From: Ligustrum vulgare
Taxonomy: Eukaryota; Streptophyta; Magnoliopsida; Lamiales; Oleaceae
DNA: 64,000 nt
Assembly: GCA_963555705.1 (NCBI GenBank)
Contig: OY743190.1
Location: 21,149,491-21,213,490, forward strand
Reading direction: 5' to 3'
In this document: positions 11,122 to 21,140 of the stretch, in pieces
How the letters are laid out: each line of letters opens with the position of its first letter
Numbering within the stretch: position 1 is the first letter of the stretch
Made by a program: the position numbers and the translations under genes
Notes under the pieces: generated by a model
What the model saw: the letters and a program-made list of their open reading frames with translations, nothing else
Database searches by the model: none
Told to the model about the DNA's origin: nothing

Positions 11122-11654
11122 TTAAAAAGTGATTTGAAAAATTTTGTTGTTTAAAAACATATTTTTTTAAAAGTTTTCCAATGGCTCTGTTTGTTAAACT
11201 TTTTGTATTTAAAACATTTTTTTATGATTTTTAGGTAAAATATATGGTAAAAAAATGAAGAGAGAAAATATGTGTGGTTAAAAAGTAATTTGAGAAATAG
11301 GGATGTTAAATATATGTTTTTAACATATTTAAAAAAAAAAAAGGCTTTTTCTTTAAAATTCGTCGTCTAATCTATTTGAGTCAAATAGTTAAGTATTTTA
11401 AAAGTTGTCAAAAGTATATCGATATTGGTCTCATTTTGAATATCGCATTAAATAAAACATGTTAGACTCAAAAAAGATATGTTTTAACTAGTGTCACTCG
11501 AGTTATCACTATTTAAAGATATTTGTCATTTTTTCTAATATTTTATTAATAAACTTTTGGACAAAACAGGATCCCAAAATTTGGAAAAAATATGTGGGCC
11601 CAGCTTTTATGATTGTAGGGTGGGAAAGGCATGTCTCCGTTGGATCATTGACGG

Positions 11655-12021
11655 CTCGAAATTTCGAATCAAAGCTCCAGCCGAGCCTTTTTTTGAGAGA
11701 CGTGCTTTGAGCTCGGGTCGAGCCAAAAAAAAGTCCGCTCAAAAAAGCTCGATGGGAGCTAGAGCAATGAATTTCGACCACGAGCTTGGCTCAACTTGCT
11801 ATATATATATATATATATTTTCAATAAAAATTTTATGGATTTTTGTTATAAAAAAAAATAAAATAAATAAAAGCTCTGGACTCGGCTCGGCTCAAAAAAA
11901 GCTCGAGTCGAGCCTTACTTTGAAGACGAGCTTTAGCTCGGCTTGCCTCGGGCCAAAAAAAAAGCTCGAGCCTTGATCTTCGGCTCGCGAGCAGACTCGC
12001 TTCGGCTCGTTGACATACCTA
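11655..12021. mobile_element. GAGCC-rich hAT-like repeat, copy 1 (partial)
   Basis: Dominated by GGCTCG/CGAGCC blocks flanking an AT-rich centre. The right end reads GGCTCGTTGACATACCTA, the inverse of a TAGGTATGTCAACGAGCC terminus, like the end of the better-preserved copy at 25988-26457. The left terminus is not recognisable, probably lost or diverged at the junction with the foldback. EPRV-2 resumes directly after 12021, so this repeat bounds the surviving viral sequence. Confidence 0.6.
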
Positions 12022-13045
12022 CTTAAGTATTATACGTTCTAATTTTAAATTTTGTAGTGACAATAAATAATTCAAACTTTTTAACAGGGGTGGGCGTGGT
12101 TGGGTTGTGTCGATTTTTTTCCTAACCCGAACCCAACCCACTATGGTCAGGTTGATAAAAAATCAACCCAACACATCAGTTCAAATCCAACTCAACTCAA
12201 CTCAACCTAACCCAATCAAGTTTCAGTCGGGTTGGATGGTTTGGGCTTTGGTCCAAATAGCAAAAAATCTTCAAAATTAAAAAATTAAGCTCATAAATCA
12301 ATTATTAACTCAAGTCAATTATGTACAATACAATATGCTCAAATATAATAAATTAAATACTTTCTAATAAAACTAAAATATTTTCAAATCATATTTGAAT
12401 TTCATCCAAATTGAAAATGGGCTTGAAATTCTTGAAATTTAAATGACCCTATGTTTTTAAAATTTTTATTGGGTTGGATTGGGTCGAGTCGAGTCGGGTT
12501 GAAAAACCCAACACGAACAATTTTTTTTTGTAGAACCCGCCTCTACCCGATTTTCATAAAAACCCGACCCAAACCGATCAGATGGGTTGGTTTCGACGAT
12601 TTGAGCTGGTTAATACTCACCCCTACTTTTTAATAGCAAATTTCACAACTAATAGTTATTTCTCATTAATATGATAATTAGTTGGAGATTGAGTAAAATT
12701 GTCACTAGCATATTGTGCAATCTTTTCTTCATCATCTCTTGGATAAATATATTTAAATATTGTTCCTCATGCTGTTTCACATACATCGGTTTCTATAATC
12801 TATTCATATTCTTCTTTGGATAATTCTAGTTTTGGTAAATCTTTACAAAGGTCTTTAATTTCTTGTACTTCTTCTTCATCATCATCTTTGAACCATGGTG
12901 TCCATCTATTTTTTCCTTTTTAGTCTTTTTTTGTAAAGGAATTAAATGTTTTGCTAAATTAGGTATTTATTTCCTAGTCTGGTTTACAAGTCCTAAAAGG
13001 CTTTGTAATTATGTTTTTATCCTTTATATAATTGTCAAATTCTTG

Positions 13046-13078
<33 letters not shown>

Positions 13079-13855
13079 ATGTTTTTGGAGTTTAATTCCT
13101 TCTTGACTACTTACAGATCCTAAAAATTCTACATTTTCTTTAGTTATTTTCATTTTTGTAACTGATAATATTATTCTATTATTTTTTACAATATCTATAA
13201 AAATATTAAGATGTCTTATATGATCTTTTCTAGTTTAAGAACAAATAAGAACATCATCAAAAAATAGTAAATACTGTAATAAAATGGTAAAAGTCTTTAA
13301 ATATTTTATCCATGTATCTTTGGAATTCTCCTGAACTATTTTTAAATCCAAATGGTAAAACATTTCATTCATAAAATCCTTGTGGTACTGTAAAAGCTTT
13401 TAAATGTTTATATTTTTCAGTTAACATAATATGGTAAGATCCTGATTTTAGATCAAATTTAGAGAGATACTTTTTCCCCCTAATTTGGTTAAATAATACT
13501 AGTTGATTTGAAATTAGATAATTCAATTCTTTTGTATATGTGTTTAGTCTTTTATAATTAATTATCATCCTAGATTTTTCTCTTTTTTGTTCTGAATATT
13601 TTATTACTATAAAGACTGTACTACTATGTTTACTATTAGATTTTCTAATAAATTTCTTTTCTAACATTTCTTTTATGCGCATTTCGAATTCAAGTAATTC
13701 TTTTTGTGTATGTTTAATTGGTTTTATACTAATAATCTTAGTGTCACCTTCTAATATCATCTCTGACATAGGTTTGTTTATGTGCCATTTTTCTAATGGA
13801 TTGTCTCCTGATAATTTTAATAATTTCTCTGTAATATTCTTTATTACTATTTGGT
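12022..13855 (-). pseudogene. EPRV-2 reverse transcriptase and RNase H-like region
   Basis: The best-preserved piece, 13769-13365, reads MIINYKRLN, then SKFDLKSGSYHI, then FTVPQGFYE, the classical fingers and palm blocks. Downstream (13275-13245) the catalytic box reads FFDD in place of the usual YVDD. A (TG/CA)n tract at about 13055-13080 has expanded within the RT and adds a Thr-His repeat. The RNase H-like part shows a block with YHINEK followed by VVKFAIKK near 12640-12690, split by the MITE at 12085-12625, and stops at 12022 where a GAGCC repeat begins. The frame is broken several times. Confidence 0.75.
12085..12625. mobile_element. hAT-type MITE (AGGGGTGGGC family), copy 2, within EPRV-2
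   Basis: A 541-bp element with ends CAGGGGTGGGCG and CACCCCTA and a perfect 8-bp duplication CTTTTTAA (12077-12084 and 12626-12633). Its interior matches the element at 4868-5449 over most of its length. It splits the RNase H-like coding region of EPRV-2, which continues on both sides when the element and one duplication copy are mentally ignored. Confidence 0.92.
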
Positions 13856-14259
13856 CAAAATATTATTGTACGGATTTATTCTAATTTTATTAGACATAAA
13901 TTGTGTTAGTTTTTGTCCATCATCCCCCATGCTGAGTTGCTATATGAGGTATTTTTCTCTACAATAAAGATCATTAATTATAATTGCTATTGCTATACGA
14001 TGACAAAGGGTGGATAAAAGTACAATTTTTTCATCAATAGTTATTAGATAGTATTGTTTTATGAAGTTATTTTCTAATAATATATCCCCTCGCATATCAT
14101 CAAATCGATATACATAAAATATTTGTAATTCATATTTTCCTATTTGTATTTTAACATTCCTTATTATTTTAGTTATTAGATTTGTATTCCCATCAAATCC
14201 TGTTAGTATGACTCTTTCTTCATTATCTTTTTATTACTCCACAGTTCTGGAGGTAATAC

Positions 14260-14800
14260 ATTTTCTTTAAATAAACAAGACGATGCTCTTGTATCAAACA
14301 AGACATGATAATTTCTACTGAGATATCCATTTAATTCATTTTAGTTAATATGTAAATATCCTCTCTTCCTCCTTGTATTCCATTCATAATAATATTGGTA
14401 TCATTAGATTCTCATTTTGTATTGTTAATAGCATTTTATCATCTTTAATATAATATAGTATTACTTGTCCTAGGAAATCTGTTCCTAATAATAATTCGCT
14501 GTTTACCTTTTCTGTAATTCTACATAAATATTTATGATTATTTCATTTCTTTTATTTATTCTCATTGGTAATTCTACATAGGTATCCATGTAATGAGTAT
14601 TTCCAAAATAATCTTGTATTTGGATCAGATTATTTGTTACTTTGAATTCTAAATTTCTTATTATATTTTCTTTTATATGGGATACAGTTGCTCCAATATC
14701 TATTAATATTTTTTGTTCTCTGCATTCTCCATTTATTTTAATTTCTATCATAACTTCAAATTGTTTTGTATCATTTCTTTTAGATAGATTCATTCTAGGT
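14260..14800 (-). pseudogene. EPRV-2 tandem aspartic-protease-like motifs
   Basis: A first protease-like motif, ILIDIGA, is encoded at 14711-14690 in a 96-codon frame (14793-14503) whose later part reads YVELPMRI. A second, LFDTRASS, is encoded near 14300-14281. Both deviate from the canonical D-T/S-G: Ile replaces Thr in the first and Arg replaces Gly in the second. The order and spacing repeat what is seen in EPRV-1. Confidence 0.6.
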
Positions 14801-14808
14801 ATTTTTCT

Positions 14809-15390
14809 TTATATTTTTGTAATTATTTTTTTTCCTAAATCATTTCTATTTTCTATTTCAGGTAATCTCGTACTATTATTTCTTCTTAGGCTAATTGATT
14901 TTCTCTCAAATTCAATTTGTGGTTCATCCACATTTACTAATTGTTTAGCTTGATTAAAATCAATTTTTATGTCTTCTGATATTTTCATTTTTGGATTTTC
15001 TTTGGTTGGCTTGTATTCTAATAGATTTTTAAATATGTTTTCAATTATGTGTGTTTTTCTAGCATTCTTATTTTTTACTTCATATTTTCTATTAAATACA
15101 TATATTGTTTTAATAGTTAAACTTATAGTATTACTTCCTGGTTTTATATATATTTCTCTTAATTTGTAATATAATACTAAAGCTTTATTTTTATTTTGTT
15201 CTCGAATACCTATACTGAAATTTGATCTTATTATAAATTTTACTTTCTGGTATATTAAATTTCCTGTTACAATTCCTATTAAGGCATCTTGAACCGAACT
15301 TACAATTCTATTATCCATAATATAGAAATCTATATGTGTATCAATTCTTTCTCTAAAATATTCTTTATCAATAATTTGTATAGCTCCTTA
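14809..15390 (-). pseudogene. EPRV-2 movement-protein-like region
   Basis: A 169-codon frame (15318-14809) begins inside the conserved block DNRIV...TGNLIY and runs into a Lys/Asn-rich tail ending GKKIITKI. Just upstream in another frame lies FRERID. The same blocks occur in EPRV-1 at about 2160-2580. The domain type (30K movement protein) is inferred from this pattern and from its position between coat protein and protease. Confidence 0.55.
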
Positions 15391-15399
15391 ATATATGTT

Positions 15400-17213
15400 T
15401 TTTCATTTTTCCTTTTAATTCAGGATTTAATAGATTTATTTTTTGTCTTATAATTTCTTCATTTATTATAAGTATTAATGTATTTTATGTAATATCTCTT
15501 ATATCAATAAGGTGACTATGATTTCTTGCTACATATGCTATTTCCTTATTTTTCTGCCAAAACGGCAAATTAAGTATTTCTTTTGGTTCTACATTCAATT
15601 TTTGTTTTAAGATATTTTCAAACATTTTTGGATTAAATATTAATCTTTCATTCATTTATTCTTCATTTTCTTTTAGTTGGTATTCATATTTTTTAGATGT
15701 ACTTTCTTCTTTTATTTCTCTTATTATATTTATAGATAGATATTCTTCTTCACTACATTCACTAGATTAACTTTCTTCATTTTCTGAAGATTCTAATTCC
15801 ATAATAGATTTTATTACTTCATATTCTTCTAATTTATAAATTTCTTCATCTTCAGGAATTTTTTCCCATTCTTCTTCTTATTCTACAGGTAATAAGTTGT
15901 AATTTTCTTTTTCTATTAATGAAAATACATCAATTTTTTTTATCCTTTTTAGGATTTCTAGGGTATGTTCTAGCTTTGTTTTGTTTTGTTTTATTTTGTT
16001 TTGTTTTTGTCTTAGCCACCGTTTGGTAACTTTCCTTTTTTTAGTTTATAAACCACACAATTTTTCAAACCTCTTTTTAATCACACATTTCTCTCTCTCT
16101 AATTTTCAGCCATTACTTTTTACCCCAAAATCATAAATAAATCAGTTTATAAACCAAACAATGTTTAGATATCTTTTATATGGTACTTTATACCTTTTAA
16201 ATTTAAATAAATGTTTTATCATATGGTTTTCTATATTTATGAATTTTTTTGAATTTATCTCTAAATTTATCTTTTCTGTAATATTTCTACTTCTTATATT
16301 TTCTTTGTAGATGCTATTCTCATTGGATTGGGTTACACTGTAGTTTATCAAAGCTAAATGATTTTTTACTTGCTTTGTAAAATTTTAGCATATTATTTGC
16401 TTCCATACATTTCTCTTTTTGTCGCATTTCTATAATATGTATTTTTGCTCCTAAACTATTATTACTTAATGGTATTTCTAATTTTTCTCATTCTTTAAAT
16501 AGTTTTAAATTCCATGGACTTGGTAGTTTAAAGAATATTTGGTTCATAATTTTCATATCATATTCTTCATGATTATATTCTTATTTTTCATAATATTCTC
16601 TAAATTCACATGCAAACTGTTTAAAGTAACACATGTTACATATTGATAAATTTTCTAATAAATATTTATTTCTTAGTTTTGAGCTAATTTTAGTATCTCT
16701 GTATATTACTAATGTATATTCTTTTTTTCATGCATCTTCATATCTACTAAGTATTGTTCATATTTCATCTTGATCATTTCCTCTAACCTGTTCTGTATAA
16801 GTTTCTATTCAATTTCTCCACCATCTTGCATGGTTCCTACTTCCTAAAAATGTATTTTCTAACATTAGTTGGAATTGTTTTCCTGTTAATTCTCTAGGTT
16901 AGGCCATCATAGTTATAAATTTCATCCATAATTCTAATTCATGATCGATATCTTGTACACATTCTAACTCTAACCCCATCTTCATTCTGAAATTTTGTGT
17001 TTCCATACTTATCCATGGTGTATGCTATATGATAATTTTTATTTGGCTTAGTATAATATTTTTGTTCTAATATAAAATTGTTAGTTCTAAGATTTTGGTT
17101 TTACTTTTGATTCATATATATTTCTGGTGTATTTTGTGGATTAGTATTACTTATAATTTCTCTTTTAACTTGGTTAGTTTCAGGTGGTTGTATATATTCT
17201 GGTGGATTTTGTC
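15400..17213 (-). pseudogene. EPRV-2 coat-protein region (main part)
   Basis: Minus-strand frames give an N-terminal Pro/Gln/Asn-rich stretch (17210-17101, with NPPEYIQPPE), a middle with LPSPWNLKLF near 16540, and an acidic Glu-rich segment near 15700-15880. This is typical of caulimovirid capsid precursors. I do not find a clear CCHC zinc knuckle here, unlike EPRV-1. A small MITE sits at about 16012-16168. The N-terminal start codon lies at 22911, on the far side of the Copia insertion. Confidence 0.55.
16012..16168. mobile_element. Small MITE inside EPRV-2 coat region
   Basis: About 155 bp with imperfect inverted ends CCACCGTTTGGT and ACCAAACAATG, preceded by a TTTTG-repeat tract. Its interior carries the ACCACAC/AACCTCTTTTT/CACACATTT motifs seen in other small foldback repeats of this window. 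Limits are approximate and no duplication is clear. Confidence 0.5.
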
Positions 17214-17218
17214 CTATT

Positions 17219-18978
17219 TGTTGACCTTTGGTTAACTTAACCTTATTGTTTTGATCATAACAAACAAGAATATATTGTGTTACTAACAAGTGTGCTTCAA
17301 GTGTTTCATGTAATGATAAATATTCAAAGCACTCTATGTTCAAATCGTCTCTCAAAGATATAAATCAAAACTATGTGATCAAGCACAAGAGACGCAAAGA
17401 AGATCATGAAAGAATTGAAGTTGAAAAGCATGACATGAAGATCAAGAATTCAAGCATACAAGATTAGAGTTCAAGTTCAAGAGTTGATTTAACCTATGTA
17501 AATGTATAACACTCTCAATCTTTAGCGATGAAATTCAACGAGCTCGAAAATGATTTTTATGCATCAAGAAACTTACTTGAAAATTCGTCACTTGCATAAA
17601 AATGATTTTTCAAATCATATCATGAAATTGTTTTTGGAAAAATAAACTTTTTGATATAAAAATAAAAATTCAAATTTCTACATTTTCGGTCGACCGAAAA
17701 TATATTTGATCGACCGAAACTCTGGTCGACCGAAACATCTGCTCAAACGAAAGTTTAACGGCTAATTGCAACGGCTAAATTTTTTAAACTTTCGGTCGAC
17801 CGAAAGTGTGAACCGGTTGACCGAAACTGGCTGCAGCTCAAATTCTTGATCTATAAATAGCCATCTCATTTACATTCAATTTAAAACAACATAGAAAAGA
17901 TTTTATACAAACTTTCTTGTGAAAATTCATTGTTCTTACTTGGTTTATATTTCATCTATTTTTATTATAAAAATTTGATTGATCTAAACTTTGTTTTATC
18001 AAATTCATCAAAGTTTTTTGGAAGAAAGTTTTGTGAAGATTCTTGGTTTTATATTGTTTAAACTTCTTCAACATCTTCACACTATATTGGAATTGAAGTA
18101 TAAGTCTCTCTTTGTTCTAAACTTGTTTTAATCTTTTAAAAGAGAGAAATTCCAATTAAGGAATTTTGATTATTTGTGCTACATCTTTCATTATCATTTG
18201 ATTCATCATAGTTCCATTGCCTAAACACTTTGAGCTTAACTCATTGTTAATTATTCAAGTGTGGCATCTCTTGGTACTTAATTTGATTCAATATTTTAAC
18301 AAGAGATCATTTGAAAAACTTTGTTTGATTGCATTGAACTTTTCATTATCATTTGCATCAAAGTTTTTCTCTAACACTCGAGCTTAATTCATTGCTATCT
18401 ATTGAAGTGTTTGCCTAATTCTCTCGGTACTTAATTTGAGTATATCATTTGTCAAGAGAGGTATTTCAATTGTAAATTCAATTCATTATATCTTGTGGTT
18501 TCAAGAGCCTTGTGAAAACTCGATTGTTGGTTTCGAGAGCCTTGTGAAAACTCGATTGTAAATGATAGGTGCTCCTTGTTGTAAAGTCACCTAAGGATTC
18601 GATACTCCTTGTTGTAAGTTATCAATATAGTGGATTTGGCCTTGCTCGTGACGGAGAGTTCGGTAACGGGGGACGTAGATCACGTTGGTTGATTGAACCT
18701 CCATAAATCGCATTTGCATTCTCTTATCCCTTTTACTTACTTACATTGCACTTACTCTATTCTATCAATTTATATTGTGCAACACTATATCTAAGTGCTA
18801 TACTTGATTTATCAACTAAGTTTACACATATATAGCACACTACATTGATAGTTTAGTTACTTGTAACACTAAGTGCTCATACTTGTACCCATTGGTTTTT
18901 AAGTTTGAGATTATTTATCGAAAAAGTTTTATAAACCAATTCACCCCCCCTCTTGGTTAGTTTACTCTTGGGTTAACA
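17219..18978 (+). repeat. Left LTR of the Copia element
   Basis: 1760 bp, TG...CA. Contains a cluster of CGGTCGACCG palindromes (17685-17835), a TATA-like CTATAAATAG at 17861-17870 just after it, and a tandem 32-bp duplication containing GAGCCTTGTGAAAACTCGAT (about 18495-18560). Promoter and transcription start are probably just downstream of the TATA-like site. Confidence 0.93.
17861..17870 (+). promoter_or_regulatory. TATA box of the Copia left LTR
   Basis: CTATAAATAG, a strong plant TATA match, lies right after the palindrome cluster and upstream of the rest of the LTR, as expected for the LTR promoter. The right LTR has the same site at about 21761. Confidence 0.65.
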
Positions 18979-18980
18979 AT

Positions 18981-18992
18981 TGGTATCAGAGC
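18981..18992 (+). other. Copia primer-binding site
   Basis: TGGTATCAGAGC, complementary to the 3' end of plant initiator tRNA-Met, two bases after the left LTR. Confidence 0.92.
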
Positions 18993-19035
18993 CAAGGTGC
19001 TCATTTTTTTTTTAAGATTTTACAATCTTGAGTTA

Positions 19036-20104
19036 ATGGCTAATCATAATCTTGAGGGGCATTCTACAAATCGTCCTCCTTTCTTTGATGGTACACATTA
19101 TAACTATTGGAAGACTAGAATGATGATTTTTGTTCAATCAATAGATTATAATATTTGGGAAGTCATCGAAGAAGGTCCTCATAGGCTTACTAAAGTTATT
19201 AAGGTTGATGGAAAACCGGATCAAACTATTTTAAAACCTAGAGAGGAATATGATGATAATGATAGAAGAAAATTGACTTTAAATGCTAGAGCCAAAAATA
19301 CTTTATTGTGCTTTGGATAAGAATGAATTTAATCGTATTTGCACATGTGATTCCGCATTTGATATTTGGCATACATTAGAAATCACACACATGGGTACAA
19401 GCAAAGTGAAAGAAACTAAGACAAATCTTTTATTTAAAGATTTTGAAAATTTCTTTATGAAGCAAGATGAGCCCATTACTTGCATGATTACTCGTTTTAC
19501 CGATATTGTCAATGGTCTTAAAGGCTTTGATCATAAATTTACTAACGGTGAACTTGTGAGTAAAATTCTTAGGTCTCTCTCCCAAGAATGGAATCCATTA
19601 AGGATGTTGATCGAAAGCACGATAGACGTCAACACACATCCATTGGAGGAGCTTTATGGAACATTGATGACTTATGAGCTCAACAATGCCGAAACAAAGG
19701 AGAGGACAAGAAAAGGAAAAGAAGAGGCCAAGCGCGAAATTGCTCTTAAATCATTACATGGTAAATGCTCATCAAACTCAAACACAAGTGATGAGGAACT
19801 TGATGATCTTGCTATCCTTATCAAGAATTGGAGAGGCGTTCGCAACAATCATCGAATCCAAAAGAGAGAAGAAAAAGATGAAAAGATTGTATGCTATAAT
19901 TACAACAAACCCGGTCACAAAAGTACCGAATGTCGAAGCAAGAAAAAATTCTTAAAAAAGAAAGCTCTACAAGCCACTTGGGATGAAAGTGATGATGAGC
20001 AAGATGAAGATGAGAGTCAAGATGAAATGGCCAACATATGCTTCATGACTATTGAGGATGAGGTAAATTTCTTTGATACATCTTGGACTTTGAATGATCA
20101 ATGA
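19036..20104 (+). pseudogene. Copia gag (UBN2/DUF4219 type) with one frameshift and an altered zinc knuckle
   Basis: Encodes a Copia Gag. The start at 19036 gives MANHNLEG; a DUF4219-like block follows (PFFDGTHYNYWKTRM), then a UBN2-like helical region (FDIWHTLEITHMGTSKVKET; SLSQEWNPL). A single-base frameshift near 19300 separates frame 1 (stop at 19320) from frame 2, which continues to a stop at 20104. The C-terminal CCHC knuckle reads CYNYNKPGHKSTEC, so the second Cys is Tyr, which should weaken zinc binding. An acidic tail ends the protein. With both faults it is probably inactive, but the otherwise clean frame agrees with recent insertion. Confidence 0.88.
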
Positions 20105-21140
20105 TTTAAAGATCTATTAATCTACACAATTGGTATTAAAATCTCTTGCACTTCATAAAATTTTTCTTACATTGAAAAGAGGTATGAGTATGAATATGAA
20201 ACATGGTGCTAATATGTGTTTTATTCAAAATTTTATGGTACATATATGATTAAATCGAAATCACATGTAAATTTCAATATTTGCATATTTCGGCCGATCG
20301 AAACTATTTCGGCCGACCGAAAGTGTCTTTTCGATCGAACAAGTGTTCAACCGAAAGATATTTTGGTCGACCAACTGTACGACCGAAACCAGAGTTTCGG
20401 TCGACCATTAGTCAGCCGAACGTGACTGCAGCCAGCTTTCTTTTTACTCTGCAGAGTTTCGGTCGACCAACATACTTTCGGTCGACCGAAAGTGGCTGGA
20501 ATTAGGGATTTTCTTTTAATTTCAAAATTTTCATATACAATCCCTAAATAACTTGAAATCATCTTCTTCTCTTCATAAAACTCTTGTACTACATTACTTT
20601 GATCACTTATTTTTGGCTTTGATTAAAAGAGTGATATGATTGTTGACCAAAATTGTTTTGATACTTTTAAACTTTTTAACTCATCCACACATGATCTACC
20701 TATTCAATGAGTTGAAAATACTTTGATACTTCGACAATATGCATTGTTAAACCCTTTAACTCATTTCATGCTACAAATGTTTCACGAAGGGGGAATGCTT
20801 TACTAAGGGGGAATATGATTACAATCAAGATATTCTATTTGTACCCCATTATTATGCTTATCACACCTATGCTCATGATTAATGCAACCTTTTTGCTTAT
20901 GCCAAAAGGAGGAAAATATGGTGATGATTTGATTTGCTTGACATTGGATAATCTATATGCATAAAAAGGATTATATTATATGCTAGATTATGCCTCTTTG
21001 GTTTGTATAAGATAGGGGGAATATATGCTAAAATTGAACTTATCAAATATTCTCATTTCCCTATACTTTGATTATATGCTTCAATTGCTTATATTATCAT
21101 TACAAATCATCTTGTTTGTCATAATAAAAAAGGGGGAAAT
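20105..21140 (+). other. Copia internal region lacking pol; palindrome cluster and multiple polypurine tracts
   Basis: No pol coding sequence. At 20288-20490 about ten CGGTCGACCG-type sites recur, echoing the LTR cluster. From about 20785 several purine runs appear: GAAGGGGGAATG, TAAGGGGGAATATG, AAAAGGAGGAAAATATGG, ATAGGGGGAATATATG, and finally AAAAAAGGGGGAAAT (21126-21140), the likely true polypurine tract next to the right LTR. Repeated polypurine tracts are a known Sirevirus trait. Confidence 0.75.

Larger units (their letters stand above)
9860..11654. mobile_element. Second large foldback element with nested MITEs
   Basis: Long inverted arms: about 9860-10310 pairs with 11170-11654. The outer ends read CCGTGAATAAGCCAACGG on the left and the inverse of CCGTCAATGATCCAACGG on the right. 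The arms share GCTGGGCCC, CCAAATTTTGGGATC and the block ending AAGTTTATTAATAAAATATTAG. No matching target duplication was found, and the right end abuts another repeat, so the exact limits are uncertain. The loop contains two smaller MITEs (10482-10658 and 10735-11121). No coding capacity. Confidence 0.7.

Noticed and set aside
9860..11654. A 9-bp target duplication for the second foldback.
   Set aside because: Flanks GTGAATAAG and ATCATTGAC do not match, and the right flank runs straight into another repeat.
12050..12060. TTTTGTAGTG as a partner end for the CACTACAAG terminus at 4572.
   Set aside because: It lies inside the continuous EPRV-2 RNase H-like coding region and lacks the expected TTTCTTG sequence, so it is a chance match.
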